A DNA stretch of 64,000 nucleotides, from contig NC_080676.1 in assembly GCF_030445035.2 (NCBI RefSeq), positions 15,290,940 through 15,354,939 of the forward strand. The letters run 5' to 3'. The first letter of the stretch is position 1. Each line of letters opens with the position of its first letter. The stretch is from Dasypus novemcinctus. Lineage: Eukaryota > Chordata > Mammalia > Cingulata > Dasypodidae. This document shows, piece after piece, positions 11,717 through 23,008 of this stretch. Below the pieces are notes generated by a model, which was not told the origin of the DNA, made no database searches, and worked only from the letters and a program-made list of their open reading frames with translations. A program made the translations under genes and the position numbers.

Positions 11717-12619
11717 CTTCATGCACAACTGAGCAGAGTCAGAGAGACAGATAAAGCAGATACAACCCCCAGATATTGGTTCCTTTGAGGGCTAAAGAGA
11801 CCCATGGGAGTTATGGTCATGGCCGATGGGGTTAACTACCAGGGCAGATGGCCCCTCTTTGGAAATGGTGTTTATGTGTGATGAATCTGGACTCAGATGG
11901 GATCTCCCTTCATAAGACTTTCATGCTAATGTGCTGGAGGTGCAGTTAATGTTGGGGTTTAAGATATATTTAGGGGATTTGAATCTCTGGACTGACAATG
12001 TGATAGCCAGATCCTGAGCCTCAACAGACTCCAGCACCTACAATCTGATTTATTGGACTTACCACACTCAGCTAAGATGGAGGTGAAGAAGGACAACCAC
12101 CACACCATGGAGCCTAGAGTGATTACAACTGAAAATGGGAGGATTGCATCCAGCATCCAGGTGGAATCTGAGCCTCCTCTTGACATAAAGGTGCAATGGA
12201 CACAACCAATCCAGTGTCCACATAGAAGAGGTGGCATTGGATTGGGAAAAGTGGACATAATGGACAAAGGGTATGGGGAAAGGCAGGAAGAGATGAGAGG
12301 TGGAGGCGTCTTCAGGACATGGAGCTGCCCTGGATGGTGCTTCAGAGGTAATCACCGGACATTGTAAATCCTCACAGGGCCTACATGATGGAATAGAGGA
12401 GAGTATGGGCCATGATGTGAACCAATGTATATGAGGTGCAGAGGTGCCCAAAGATGTACTTACCAAATCCAATGGATGTGTCATGATGATGGGAACGAGT
12501 GTTGTTGGGGGGGGGAGAGGGGGGGTGGGGGGGTGGGGTTGAATGGGACCTCACATATATATTTTTAATGTAATATTACAAAGTCAATAAAAAATAAAAA
12601 AATTAAAAAAAAAAAAAAA
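11717..12619 (+). mobile_element. Non-autonomous retroposon copy B (longest single-insert copy)
   Basis: A 903-bp insert is flanked by an 11-bp duplication AAGAATTCTTC (11706-11716 and 12620-12630). It ends with a strong G-rich tract at about 12505-12537, an ATGTAATATTACAAAG segment, AATAAA at about 12586 and a true poly-A run. Its middle is homologous to copies at 20995-22385 and 37530-38215 (minus), and its last third to copy A. It contains no frame longer than about 140 codons, and those shown have no protein resemblance. The features fit L1-driven retroposition. Confidence 0.88.
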
Positions 12620-12630
12620 AAGAATTCTTC

Positions 12631-13179
12631 TTAAAGATTTCCTATTAAGCTGTCAAGAAGAGTTTGATATTTACATAAATGAAAGTTTGCATTCAGTAAT
12701 TTCCAGATGCAATATTTTAGGGAGAAAATGGCCCACAGTTCCTAATTCTGGCAATGTTATAAAGAAGTATAACTTCCATATCTGTTAGCTTGTCACACAA
12801 CCTATAAGAACATATACCTACACTGAAGTCCCAAATCTAGCTAGCTACTGCTGGCTATCACAATATAATATACTTCTTACATCTAGGCAATAACTAAATT
12901 CATCATACCCACCCACCAAAAACTACTAGTCTTAAGATTTCAACAGTGGATTCAATGTGGTCATTTTCTGAGGAAAGCATTCCTATCTGAAATTCTTTCT
13001 CTGATGTTACAATCACTTAAAACTTCACTGTCCAGCTCCATGAAATCTAAGAGCCAGAGCAGGAAAGGAAGCTGATTTTGACCACAAATTTAAAAGGAGC
13101 TACAAAGGCATATTTTCCATAAAAAGTAAGGGGTGTTGGTAATGAAGTAGAATAAAATATACAAAAGCTGAAGTGGTCC
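12631..13179. other. Unique sequence, nothing identified
   Basis: No repeat, gene or RNA is recognised between the retroposon and the hAT MITE. Confidence 0.5.
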
Positions 13180-13187
13180 CTCTAAAA

Positions 13188-13352
13188 CAGGGATTCTTAA
13201 CCTTTTTTTGTTCCACGGACCTCTTATTAAGTTCACACTGCACTGTGTATTATTTAATAAATACATCACACCCGCATCAACACATTCCCACAAGAATAAC
13301 TTTTTTTTTTAATTTCAATTCAAGCTCACAGACCTCTTGATAAGAACCCCTG
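13188..13352. mobile_element. hAT MITE with intact borders
   Basis: A 165-bp element has terminal inverted repeats CAGGGATTCTTAACC and its complement-type end TAAGAACCCCTG. It is flanked by 8-bp duplications CTCTAAAA (13180-13187) and TTCTAAAA (13353-13360). Length, ends and 8-bp duplication all fit a non-autonomous hAT-Charlie element. Confidence 0.88.
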
Positions 13353-13360
13353 TTCTAAAA

Positions 13361-14479
13361 GTAACAAAGCCCTTAGAGGTTATTTTATTTCCCTATAAAA
13401 GCTTCCTTGGGCATTTCAATGAAGAAAAGACTTTGTTCTGGGTAAAGGTCATTTTTTTTAATGTTTTCATTTCCAAGTTTGTGTGTATACTTTCTAGGCT
13501 TTGCACTAAGAGAAATATTTTAAACTCTTAGAAATTTTCAGTTCAAATTTAGAGGACCCACAGAGTTCAATTTTAAACTATAACATATACCTGAGAGAAA
13601 TGCTATAGTTCCTTAAAGTAACACAACAGGTACTGTTTGGCAATACTGTAGAAAGATAGGCAATTTAGCCCCCTGAGATTTCTGAAACACTTACAGATGA
13701 AGAGAAAACTATTGGTACATGGATTTAATGGACTTTACACCAAATATGAATTTCCAAATATAACCTGGAGATAGAAATCTCTGTCCTGATATGCTTAGTT
13801 TAAGCAGAAAAGCAACCAGTTAACTTAGGAGGAAAAAACAATGGTCTCAAAATGATTCTAATTAGCACACACACAACAGCATAAGAGAAGAACACCTACA
13901 TGCCGAGATCTAATTTCAGTGAGTTAAGCACATAGACTTAGAGCACAAAAGTGGAAAACTCCAAGGATTTCTCATGTGCAGCAAATGACACCAAAGTATG
14001 TTTTGATAACTTGTGGTGAGACTCTCTCCCGTCTGGCTAAAGGTAAAAAAAAAAAGTGTTGTTTTACATGAACTTGACTAGACTCTTCGCTGCAGTTCCA
14101 GCTTCTGAAAACAAGAAACAGCACCGGGTTTAGGTGTGGGTCTACAGCTTCCCCTCCAAATCCCAAAGGGGGGAAGCTGCCGGGAGGTACTGGGTAGCAG
14201 GACAGCCTTAACGGAAAATAACCCGGGTTTTAGGCGTTATTTTTGGCAAGAGGTAGGTTTACCGGCTGCTTGCCGGGGCACTGGAAGGAAAGTGTCACCA
14301 CCAATCAGAAAGTACACTGAGCCCCGTGTTTAGGTCACGGGGGGGAGTACTGCCTCGTCCAACACGGATCAATCGTGCCAACTCGTGGAAAAGGAGTAAG
14401 AGTTGCAGGAAAGGTGGTGTTGCTCAGGGACCTACCAGACCAAAAGTAAACCCCAACTTGTGCTGCAGGAAAATGCCCG
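13361..14479. other. Unique sequence next to CpG island, nothing identified
   Basis: No repeat family or coding segment is recognised. If the exon at 14721-14829 is real, this is the start of its first intron. Confidence 0.5.
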
Positions 14480-15246
14480 GGGGCTCACTTTGCCGACCTC
14501 TCTGAGAGCCGACTAGGGCGGGTGTCCTCACGCTCACCCGAGGACAAGCGCGGCTCCAGCGCAGAATGGGGAGGCCCTCGGTGGGCTCGGGGAGGAGGCA
14601 CGGGCTCCTTCCCCGCGCGCCCCGGCCGCCCCGGCCAGGCTCAGCGGCACGAGCGGTGGATGAATGACCTGCCCACCGGCCACCCTCGGCGGGGCAGGGC
14701 GAACCTGTGCGAGCACTCACCTGGGGAGAGGGCGTCGCGCTGCCCGGGGTCCGCAGCCAGGCAGGGTTCCCAGGCGCGGAGCACGAGCGCCAGCAGGAGC
14801 AGCGGGGGCTTCAGCGCGCACCTCCCCATCTTCGGCGCGGCGAGGGGCCCCGCGGGCGTGGGCACTCCCCCTCCCCAGCTGCAGGGCACTTCTCGCGAGA
14901 GCGCGGGCACCTCCCCCCCGCCGGCACACACGTCCCGTGCGCCCCGGGGTGGACAATCCCCGAGTCGGCGCCGGAGCCGGAGTGGGAGCCGCGCGCAGGG
15001 CGGACCTGCGCCGGCGGCCGGAGCTGTGCGGAATGTGGGCGGGAATGGGCAACGCAGAGCAGGGGGCGCCCCCCGCGCTGCGGGCGCCTGACGGGCTCCC
15101 CCGCGGGAGGCGGTGGGCGGGCCGCGCCCTGCTTGGGTGCCCCCGAGGACCCGCCGCCCGGCTGCCTGCAACCCTGCGGCCGCCGCTACTCGCCTACTCC
15201 AGCCTGAAGTCTGGGGCGGTTTGCTCCACTGACACCCTATTTAAGG
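14480..15246. promoter_or_regulatory. CpG island / probable promoter
   Basis: G+C content and CpG density rise sharply between about 14480 and 15200 and drop on both sides. Multiple GC-box-like stretches occur (for example GGGGCGG on the plus strand near 15213). On the minus strand a TATA-like CCTTAAATAGG lies at 15236-15246, about 410 bases upstream of the proposed start codon. The island could serve the minus-strand gene below, and a divergent transcript cannot be excluded. Confidence 0.8.
14721..14829 (-). CDS. Probable first coding exon with signal peptide (gene not identified)
   Basis: The minus strand reads ATG at 14829 in a good Kozak context (A at -3, G at +4) and encodes 36 complete residues plus one base. 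Residues 1-9 are basic and polar (MGRCALKPP), residues 10-17 are a hydrophobic core (LLLLALVL), and a likely signal-peptidase site lies after CLAA near residue 26. The exon ends at CCAG with a consensus donor GTGAGTG at 14714-14720. It sits in the CpG island. Together this fits exon 1 of a secreted or membrane protein whose next exon is to the left and was not found. I do not recognise the gene. A longer open frame covers both sides of the exon, but CpG islands produce such frames by chance. Confidence 0.6.
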
Positions 15247-16559
15247 AGCTGTCTGCGGCTACGTGAACAGGCTCACGCAGGACTCTGCCTGGAACAGGGA
15301 AACGTGTGCTTAGGCTTGGGATTGGGGCTGGGAAAGGGGAGGAGGAGCCGCCGGAGTCCTGGCAGGCGGCCGGAGTTCCCCTCGCCCTGCCTCGCTGCTT
15401 CCTCCGCCCCAGAAGCTTCCCTGCAGCCTCGAAGGGTGACGATTTGCCCTTCTCCCCACTGCAACTCGGCTGCAATCTTGGCTGAACGGGACCTCACCAA
15501 ACTCCAAGCCGTAAAAATGAACCGTGTGTCCCACACACACACACACGTTAATTCAGGGAGCAAGTTTCATTACCCTGTAAAAGGCAGGCCGTGTTTTATT
15601 TTATTCTGTAAGCCTAAGGTTTTTATTGTCCAGTGAACATTTCTTCCTCCTCCGCCTGCGCCAGGACAGCCCTAGAAGCTCTCCAGTAATGACACTTGTA
15701 ACTCCTGCGGAATTCGAGCCCAGCGAGTGTAACCTGGGCCTGTGCCTTACAAGATCTTCCTCCACTGCACATGGAAAATTCCTCCCAAAGATGTTGTCCC
15801 AGTGATGGCTTGGCTCCTCGGCTCGTCCTCCCCTGCTTCCAGATTTGACTCACTTCTAAGCAAAGTCCTTATTTCTGTATTACTTCTTAAATGCTCGCTA
15901 GCCCAGGGATTAATCTGTCGGGATGCGCAAGGGTAAAAACACCAATGAACTTCAAAAGCATGACACATTCACCTCATACATTTCATGACATGAGCTGTCT
16001 CCGGGGAGAAAAAGAGCTTTCTAGAATTTTGTAGCTCTCATTCTATTCCTAAAATGGAAAAAGATTTTAACAGATTTGAGTCCACACTCCCTCCAACTCT
16101 GAACCTTTGAAATTAAAACAAAATGGTTTAAAAAGATACCTTCCAACTTGAAGACATTTTGTCTAAAATTAGCAGAAGAGAAAATGAGCACTAAATGGGA
16201 GCTTTAAAAACAGGTGGGAAAACCTCTGAAGAAATGTTGACTGGGATGTGACATTTTAGAAAAAAAATATTTCCTTTGCCTAGAACTAAGCTGCTCATTA
16301 CTGTGTTTTGAAGTTTTGGTCTCAGTTTTTTAAGAGAGGAGGAAAATTGGAGAAAGGTCAGAGAAAACTGAAAAACAAAGAAATGGAAAGTATGACCTAT
16401 GAGAAGACTGAAATAAGGTTTATTTAGTCTCAAGAGGAAAAATCTAAGGGATGGGTTCCTTAATAACATCCTTGTATGTATGACCAGCTAAGTCCATAAA
16501 ACCAGGCAGAAAGCAAAAAGTGTCAGTCCTCATAGTCTGAGGACTCTGCTAGGAAAGGC
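15247..16559. other. Unique flank of CpG island
   Basis: GC content falls from 15247 on. There is a short CA run at about 15532-15545. No coding segment or repeat family is recognised. Confidence 0.5.
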
Positions 16560-17570
16560 TAGTCCTTCGGCTAAATCTCAGTTTCTAAAATTCCAGACCT
16601 GTCCATTGCTCCTGCACTCTGCCAAACTCCTCGAACTTGACTTCTTGCTTCTCTGGTTTCTCAGTACCTTCAAGAGCTTTAATGCTTAGAACCTAGTGTT
16701 CTGCCCCCAAACCTATTTCACTAACCAGTCCACCCCACCCTTGCTTTTGCCCCCAGGCATACTAAAAACCTCTCCTGTTACAACTATCTGTGTTTAAACT
16801 GCAGAGTTCACCAGAATTGCAGGTTAATAATGCCTTCCCTCCTGTACTGAGTCATAAGGTCAGGACTATAAGGCTTATATACAGCAAGTGCTTCTTTGGG
16901 GTTTTCAGAATAGCCAGACTCTTTCATCACTGTCTGAAAGAGCCCCAATTCTGAAACTAAACCTTTCCAGCCTCCTTATATGTCCGGCTGTCTGCTAAAT
17001 ATTTCTGTTTGGATGTTCCACTGGCACCAATTCAACATATCTTTAACTCATCAAATCCAGAGCCCACTCACGGTTTCCTCTGGTAATGACACTACTACTC
17101 TTTAACTCATCAAGCCTCAGACATATTTTACTTCACTCTCCCATTCCCTTGCCCACCCACTCACAGAGCTAGGAACCACATCCCATCATTTTTTCCCCTC
17201 ACATTTTCTTTCCATCTACTTCTTTCCATTCTCACTGCCACCACACTACTAATGTGCTACTGAATATACCCTAACTATGCTGTTTTACTTTTTCCTCACT
17301 GAATACCGTTCCTGTAAACTTTCCCAGCTCCCAATACAATACCTCTATATACCATTGTTGGATTCACCATAGGCAGATATCCTTTTGGTTATTTCATCCC
17401 AACTCAAAGATGTCATTAGGAATTTGGATTTTTTCCCTAGAATTCAAGTTCCTTCACTATGAGACTCAATCACCTCTCTTTATAATATGGTTTGCTTTAT
17501 CTTCCAAAACAGACTAAGTCCTTTGTAATTTTTATTCTCCAAAGTTTGAATAGGAATCACTGTCTTTATT
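16560..17570 (+). mobile_element. L2 LINE fragment (sense)
   Basis: The stretch keeps the order of L2 3' sequence: a TGTTCCACTGGCACC-type block with CAACATATC at about 17010-17040, CATTCTCACTGCCACC at about 17228, and a CACTGTCTTTATTTGG end near 17558. It is very diverged and the left limit is uncertain. Confidence 0.55.
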
Positions 17571-17767
17571 TGGGATCCCCCAGAGTTTGACTCAGAACCA
17601 GGATTCAAGAGTATTGTGTGTTTCAAGGAAAACGGGGTAGGTGAAGGTTAAGTGACACAGGAAAGGGAAGGAAGCCAGCTGTGGAGGCATTATTAAATCT
17701 ACCACAGTGGGTGGCAGCAATTTAATTACAGCAATTCCCACAGAATTGATGTAAAACACTCCCCCAA

Positions 17768-18410
17768 TGACAGTTTGAAGTTCTTCTAGAAATCCCAAAA
17801 AGGAAAAGATTCTGTTTTTGAACGAATCCACTTCTGTGCCTATGTGACTCTTGATTGGATCGGTGAGGCAGTTTGAGCCAGCTTGCATCTCCGCCCTCTT
17901 GCTGGGTCTGATTTAGACAAAGACACAAAGAGAAACACAAACAGGAAATAGAAAGCAATCATGTTTGATCTTGCGATGTGAGAGGAGAAAGGACTCCCGG
18001 TTCATTTACAGCTGAGCTCAAGGCGAGATGCCCAGAGAGTTTCAAAGAGATGAGGCGCAGGGACAGATGAGCCATATGCCTGATAGATCACAGCTGCCCT
18101 CAAGAAACAAGCAGAGCAGCCGGGACTCAGCCGGGACTGAGAGAGGAGGCCTGTAAGAGGCAGGCCCTTTGCTGGTTGCCAGCTGAGCTCCAGGAGACAG
18201 TAGATTCTGAAGGGGAAGAGAGAGACCTCTGAAGAGCTAGGCAGCCTTCTTCACCACGTGGCAGGACCCTGAGAAAGCATCTGTGCTGATGCCTTGATTT
18301 GGACATTTCACAGCTTCAGAACTGTGAGATTTTACCTCTAATAAATTTCCCATTTGAAAAGTCAATCTATTTCTGGTACTTTGTATTGGCAGCCCTTTGG
18401 CAAACTAAGG
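17768..18410 (+). mobile_element. Solo MaLR-type LTR
   Basis: Starts TGACAGTTTGAAG and ends in the MaLR segment GGTACTTTGTATTGGCAGCC plus CTTTGGCAAACTAAGGCA. It has AATAAA at about 18340 and the TGATGCCTTGATTTGGACAT block shared with the LTRs at 7974-8625 and 45662-46093. No matching 5-bp flanks are readable. Confidence 0.82.
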
Positions 18411-18559
18411 CACCTCCCCAGAAGTATCCTGGCCGAGGGATAAGAGAACAGGGTATGTACTACCCTGACACACATCAGTTATCCATGAACTGCTGAGGGC
18501 CATTCCCAGCTTGCTCTGCTCATAGACATAGTGTGCCCTCCAATGACGATCCATTCTTG

Positions 18560-19350
18560 GCCAAGAAGAGTCAGATTGTCACAGTCAGAGCCACAGCAGC
18601 ATCTCCTCAGTCACCATGCCATTGTTCATGTTATCCTATATCTAGAAAACTTTTCTCCAAACTTTTCCATTTCCCTTCATTGGCTGACTGTGGGGAGCCA
18701 CCCGCTGTGAGGTCTGTTTACAGCCTCCTACAGCATGGCGAATCTCATTTTTACTACAGCCCTGCCCGGCCACTTCCTTCTTCTTCTTCTTCCTTGTTTC
18801 TTTGTTCTCCCCTTCCCGCCACAACTCTGGTGACCACAGCAAGCACGCATGCGCAAGACATGAAACTCTGCAGACCCAGCACGAACTTTCAGCCAATCCC
18901 CTCCTTGGACGTTTGCCACCCGTGAAACCAGCCTACCACCTATGGACACGCTCCCTTCCCTTAGTATAAATTCCCATGTTCTACCCCCAATAAACAAGGC
19001 TTGATCAGAATCCTATCTTGCCTCCATTCTTCTCTCGACTCCTGCCCCCACCCTGCTTCTTCCCACAGGTCCCTGGACTCGCCCCCGCCGGTTTCGGGCA
19101 GCTAATTTCTACCAAGCTCAGATGCCCCCTCTTACAGGAAGCCCACCTTGAGTATCCCACTCTACACCAGGCTATGTTAGTTTTCTCTGTTCATGATCTC
19201 CAACTCCCTAAGCACACCTTTCTCAATAACATTTTCACTATATTCACTTTGTTTTTGTTTTGTGACAGTGCTTTTGTTAGACAATTTGTTTATCAAGAAC
19301 AGGATCCAATTCTTTTTAATCGCTATATACTGAGTGGCATATAATATCAT
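18560..19350 (+). mobile_element. L2 LINE 3' end (sense), split by an LTR
   Basis: Reading across the LTR at 18689-19100, the outer sequence keeps the L2 order: CCATTTCCCTTCATTGGC, then TAATTTCTACCAAGCTCAGA and ACAGGAAGCCCACCTTGA, ending near GAGTGGCATATAA. The L2 therefore predates the LTR. Confidence 0.7.
18689..19100 (+). mobile_element. Class II (ERV2-like) solo LTR
   Basis: A 412-bp LTR starts TGTGGGGAGCC and ends CGGGCA. It has a TATA-like AGTATAAATT at about 18963 and AATAAA at about 18989. The flanking hexamers are GCTGAC (18683-18688) and GCTAAT (19101-19106), a decayed 6-bp duplication in the middle of an L2. The six-base size and start sequence fit class II elements. Confidence 0.75.
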
Positions 19351-19354
19351 GTAT

Positions 19355-20330
19355 TCATTCATTCATTTGTTCACTCAAAAAAATAATTAAGGGTGAACGA
19401 AAATTGCAGAAAGGCCAGAGAAGAATAGCCTGGTGGTAGAGAGGGAGAGGTAAAATGAAATAGATAAGAAGTGCATACAGTATCTCAGGCAGAATTCTAG
19501 ACATTGGTAAAGAAGCTGTCAAAGAAAAAGCACACAACAATTCCTTATGGGGCTTTTATCCTCATGTGCAGTGTTAGGTTCCAAAGAGATATAGAATGTA
19601 TTGTGTGTCAGATGGTGATGAATGGTGAGAGAAAATAAATCAAGAAGGACCAAGGAGAAGAGGGTATGCTGAAACTTTAAACAGCAGGGCCTGAGAAGGC
19701 CTCACTGAAAAGTGATGATTGGGCAAAGCCTGGATATGGTGAGAGAAAAAGGTCTGCAGCACAATGTGGTAGAACTGTGTTCCAGGCAGAAGAAACTGAA
19801 GTACAAAGACCCTGAGACCCAGGACATATCTGGAGTGTTCTAGGAAAGCAAGGGGGCAACCAGCAGGAGAAGAATAATAGATGAAACCCGACAGGTAACA
19901 AGCAGAGGAAGAGTGAGCAGTGGGTGTGAGAGGGCAGAGCCTGGTAACAGCATTGGTCTTTACTCTGAATTGAAAAACCATTTGGATGTAGGTCAGCAGA
20001 GCGGCGACATGGTCTCATTTAAGGGTTTGAAAAGTATCATGGAAGTCCAGCTGCTGCTTTAGACTAAGACAAAGGGACAGGATGAGAAAAACAAAATGCA
20101 AAGCATAAGCGATCAATCGGGACGCTAATTCAATGGTCCAGAAGAGAGATGATGAACACATAGATCTTGAATGTAAAGCCAACAAAATCTGATGGCTTAA
20201 ATATGGGTGTGAGATTTTAAAAAAGAAATGGAGTGGGAGGCAGAGAGTCAGGGAGTATTTATTCAATGAATATTTGTTGAATGAATGAGAAGTAAAGCCT
20301 TCGGAAAGTATGTAATAGTCCTGTGGGTAG
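19355..20330 (-). mobile_element. L2 LINE 3' end (antisense)
   Basis: Begins with the reversed L2 tail CATTCATTCATT and continues through GAATTCTAGACATTGG, AAGGCCTCACTGAAAAG, GTGTTCCAGGCAGAAG and TTTTACTCTGAATTG-type blocks known from reversed L2. It lies tail to tail with the sense L2 to its left. A second short L2 tail (TTTGTTGAATGAATGAG) closes the interval. Confidence 0.68.
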
Positions 20331-20994
20331 AGAGGGAAGGAGAGGTAAAATGAAATAGATGAGAAGTTAAAAAACAAAACAAAACCAAAAAAGTGGACAG
20401 CCAAAGTCAGAGAATACAGGCCCTTATGGGGAAAGGGGAAAATAAGGAGTCAGCAAAAAGGAGACTGATAAAGTTGCACAAATAGGAAAAATATTTACAG
20501 AAGCGACTTGGGAAATAGGATTAAGGTAGAGAAAAGGCCATTGATTTTAGCACTGGGGATGTGAGTTTAAGATCAAAACTTCAGATGGCAGCAAAACCCA
20601 CAGTAAATGTAAATTATAAACCGGAGATGAGCGTGTGGAGAACACTGTGAAGCGGCTTTCACGCTGTGGCTCAGTCTGGATTGGGCCTCTCCTGGAGGTA
20701 GTGGAGAGTGGCCTTTCTGATGTTAGGTTGAGCAAGTTGCCAGGAAGCTGAAGCTGTCCTTTACATTCAAAAGGGTGCTCTTATACTCCAAAGGCCCACA
20801 GCAGCTTTCTTTTAAAATTCTTTAAGCTGCAACTTGAAGAGAATGATTACAAGGTGACTTTTTCAAGGACCAGGTATCTTTTCAAACAAAATCAGTGTGA
20901 GAAAATAAAGTGAATTACTTAATATATGGCAAGCAAAATAGGTTTCTTACCCAACAAAAATTTATCGCTGGGGAAATGGGCATAGGTTATCTAC
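20331..20994. other. Unique sequence, nothing identified
   Basis: No repeat, coding region or RNA gene is recognised. Confidence 0.5.
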
Positions 20995-22385
20995 TGAATT
21001 TTTTAATAGATTTTTTAAATTTATTTTTTTAAAGATACATAGATCATCTGAAATGTTACATTAAAAAATGTAAGAGGATCCCATATACCCCCACTCCCCA
21101 CCCCCACCCCCACTCCTCCCACATTACCAACCTCTTTCATCAGTGTGGCATATTCATTGCCTTTGATGAACACATTTTGGAGCACTGCTGCACAGCATGG
21201 ATAATAGTTTACATGGTAGTTTACATTCTCTCCCAGTCCATTCAGTGGGTTATGGCAGGATATATAATGTCCAGCATCTGTCCCTCAGTATTGTTCAGGA
21301 CAACTGCAAGTCCTGAAAATGCCCCCATATTGAAGCAGGCTAGTAAGATAGGGCATCAGCAGATGGTCTGGAACCTGGCAGAGAGTCCACGTCAACATCA
21401 GCAACTCCCAAGATGGCTGCTGGAAGACCCCCACCCCCAAGATTCTGCTATCCAGAACAAAGACTTCTTCTGGAAACAAGGAAAAGCCCCAGATATTCCC
21501 TAAGGATTTTATCACTGGGCCCTCACTAGGGGACTGATAGGTGGGGTGATGAATCAAAACAGCAAACAGCTGGAACCCCTCCCCTGCCATTATCAAAGGG
21601 GTGGAATAAGTAACAGTTCAAAAGTCAAGCAGGGCCTGAAAGAGTGTTCTCATGCTCTGCTCTCTCGCCTCTGGACCCCTGTCCTGCCCTCTGTGTGCTT
21701 CTCTCATCATTTTTCCTCTGCCATGTTGCCACGCAAGTAAAACCTGGGCATTTATAACCTATAATGGGGAATTGTAGTCTGTAAATCAGCCCTCTTTATC
21801 CCTTTTCACCCCCTTCCTCTCTACCTGGAACTCCTGCTCTGTTATTTTCTCCGATTTCTCGTCCCTCCTTACCTGAATAAATTACTGTCCTAACTCATCA
21901 GACATGCTCTTGAAATTCATTTCTACAGCATAGCCAAGAACCTAGATATAATCCGGTAACAATATCACACCTCTTCCATCTCCCTGCCCTCAGCAACTCC
22001 TGTGGCCATTGTCTCCACATCAATGATACAGTTTCTTCCATTCCTAGAGTCACAATAATTCTATAGTAGAATACCAGTAAGTCCACTCTAATCCATATTC
22101 TATTCCTCCATTCTGAGGACACTGGGATGTGATGTCCACTCTGCCTCTAACTCAAGAGGGGGCTTAGATCCCACATGGCTGATGGATGGGATTCTCCTGA
22201 TTCCCGTTGTAGATGGGTTCCCTGGTGTGGTGGTTGACCATCCTCACCTCCACATTAGCTGATGTGGGTAAGTCCAACGAACCAGAGAGTAGGTGTTTTA
22301 ACTCTAGTGAGGCTCAGGGCCCAGCTGGCACACAGTCCAGAGATTCGAATCTCCTGAGCATACACCAACCCCAGCACCAGCCAAA
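20995..22385 (-). mobile_element. Non-autonomous retroposon copy C, split by an LTR
   Basis: On the minus strand this is the same family as copies A and B, ending in a G-rich tract (seen as C-rich at 21087-21120) and an A-rich tail at about 20995-21040. Without the LTR at 21331-21961 it is about 760 bp. Its 5' limit near 22385 is estimated from loss of similarity to copy B. Confidence 0.85.
21331..21961 (+). mobile_element. Class I (ERV1) solo LTR
   Basis: A 631-bp LTR runs from TGAAGCAGGC to CCGGTAACA with a perfect 4-bp duplication ATAT (21327-21330 and 21962-21965), the size typical of gammaretrovirus-like elements. It has AATAAA at about 21875. It is inserted in retroposon copy C and is the same family as the LTR at 23009-23603. 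Confidence 0.88.
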
Positions 22386-22955
22386 GTTCTGTAAAAGAGA
22401 CAGAAGAGACACTAAAGTTTTATATTACTCTGGTTGCTTATATAGCTTCAGGAAAGACTAAGAATCCTTTATTTATAAATCCTGGTTCACATTCAGGAGT
22501 TACAAAGTAGTCTTTTTATATATGTAACTTTGATTATATGCTTTTGTCATTTTAGCATGCTTATGTAAAATCTTCCATACTTAAGATAGGAATTGTGAAA
22601 CCCTTGTAACAAGCAAAATGATGTCAGATATGAAAGTAAATTCAGTCAAGTTCAAAAAAAGAAGGTAGGCCAAGAAAGCAAAGAGAGCCAGTGAGCACTC
22701 AAGTATTCTGAAAATGATCCTAGCAGATGTTTTGTGACTAGTGGAAGTTATTGGGACAGAGTTCTCTAAGCAATGAGTCATATTACAGGGTCAGCAGCAG
22801 ATGTTTGTGGCTTCTACATTTAGTCTTCCAAGCATGTTTCATCACGGTCCCATGCTATGGTATATCTGTTGAAATATGTGACTCCAGAAAGACATTAATT
22901 ACAATTAAACCGAAAAATTGTGCTCAAAATGTCATGCTCGACAGTAATTCCTAAT
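22386..22955. other. Unique sequence, nothing identified
   Basis: No repeat, coding region or RNA gene is recognised. Confidence 0.5.
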
Positions 22956-23008
22956 GTTTTCTTTCTCTCTCCCTTCCTTCCTTCTTCCTTCCCTTCTTTC
23001 CCTCCTTC
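22956..23008. repeat. CT-rich microsatellite, left part
   Basis: Irregular CTTT/CTTC/CCTT units directly abut the LTR; the same kind of repeat resumes at about 23598-23632 on its other side. Confidence 0.8.

Noticed and set aside
14522-15266. Long overlapping open frames on both strands (up to 200 codons) in the GC-rich island
   Set aside because: They are low-complexity Pro/Gly/Arg/Ala frames on several frames at once, as expected where stop codons are rare. Only the 36-codon signal-peptide segment has start, composition and splice donor together.
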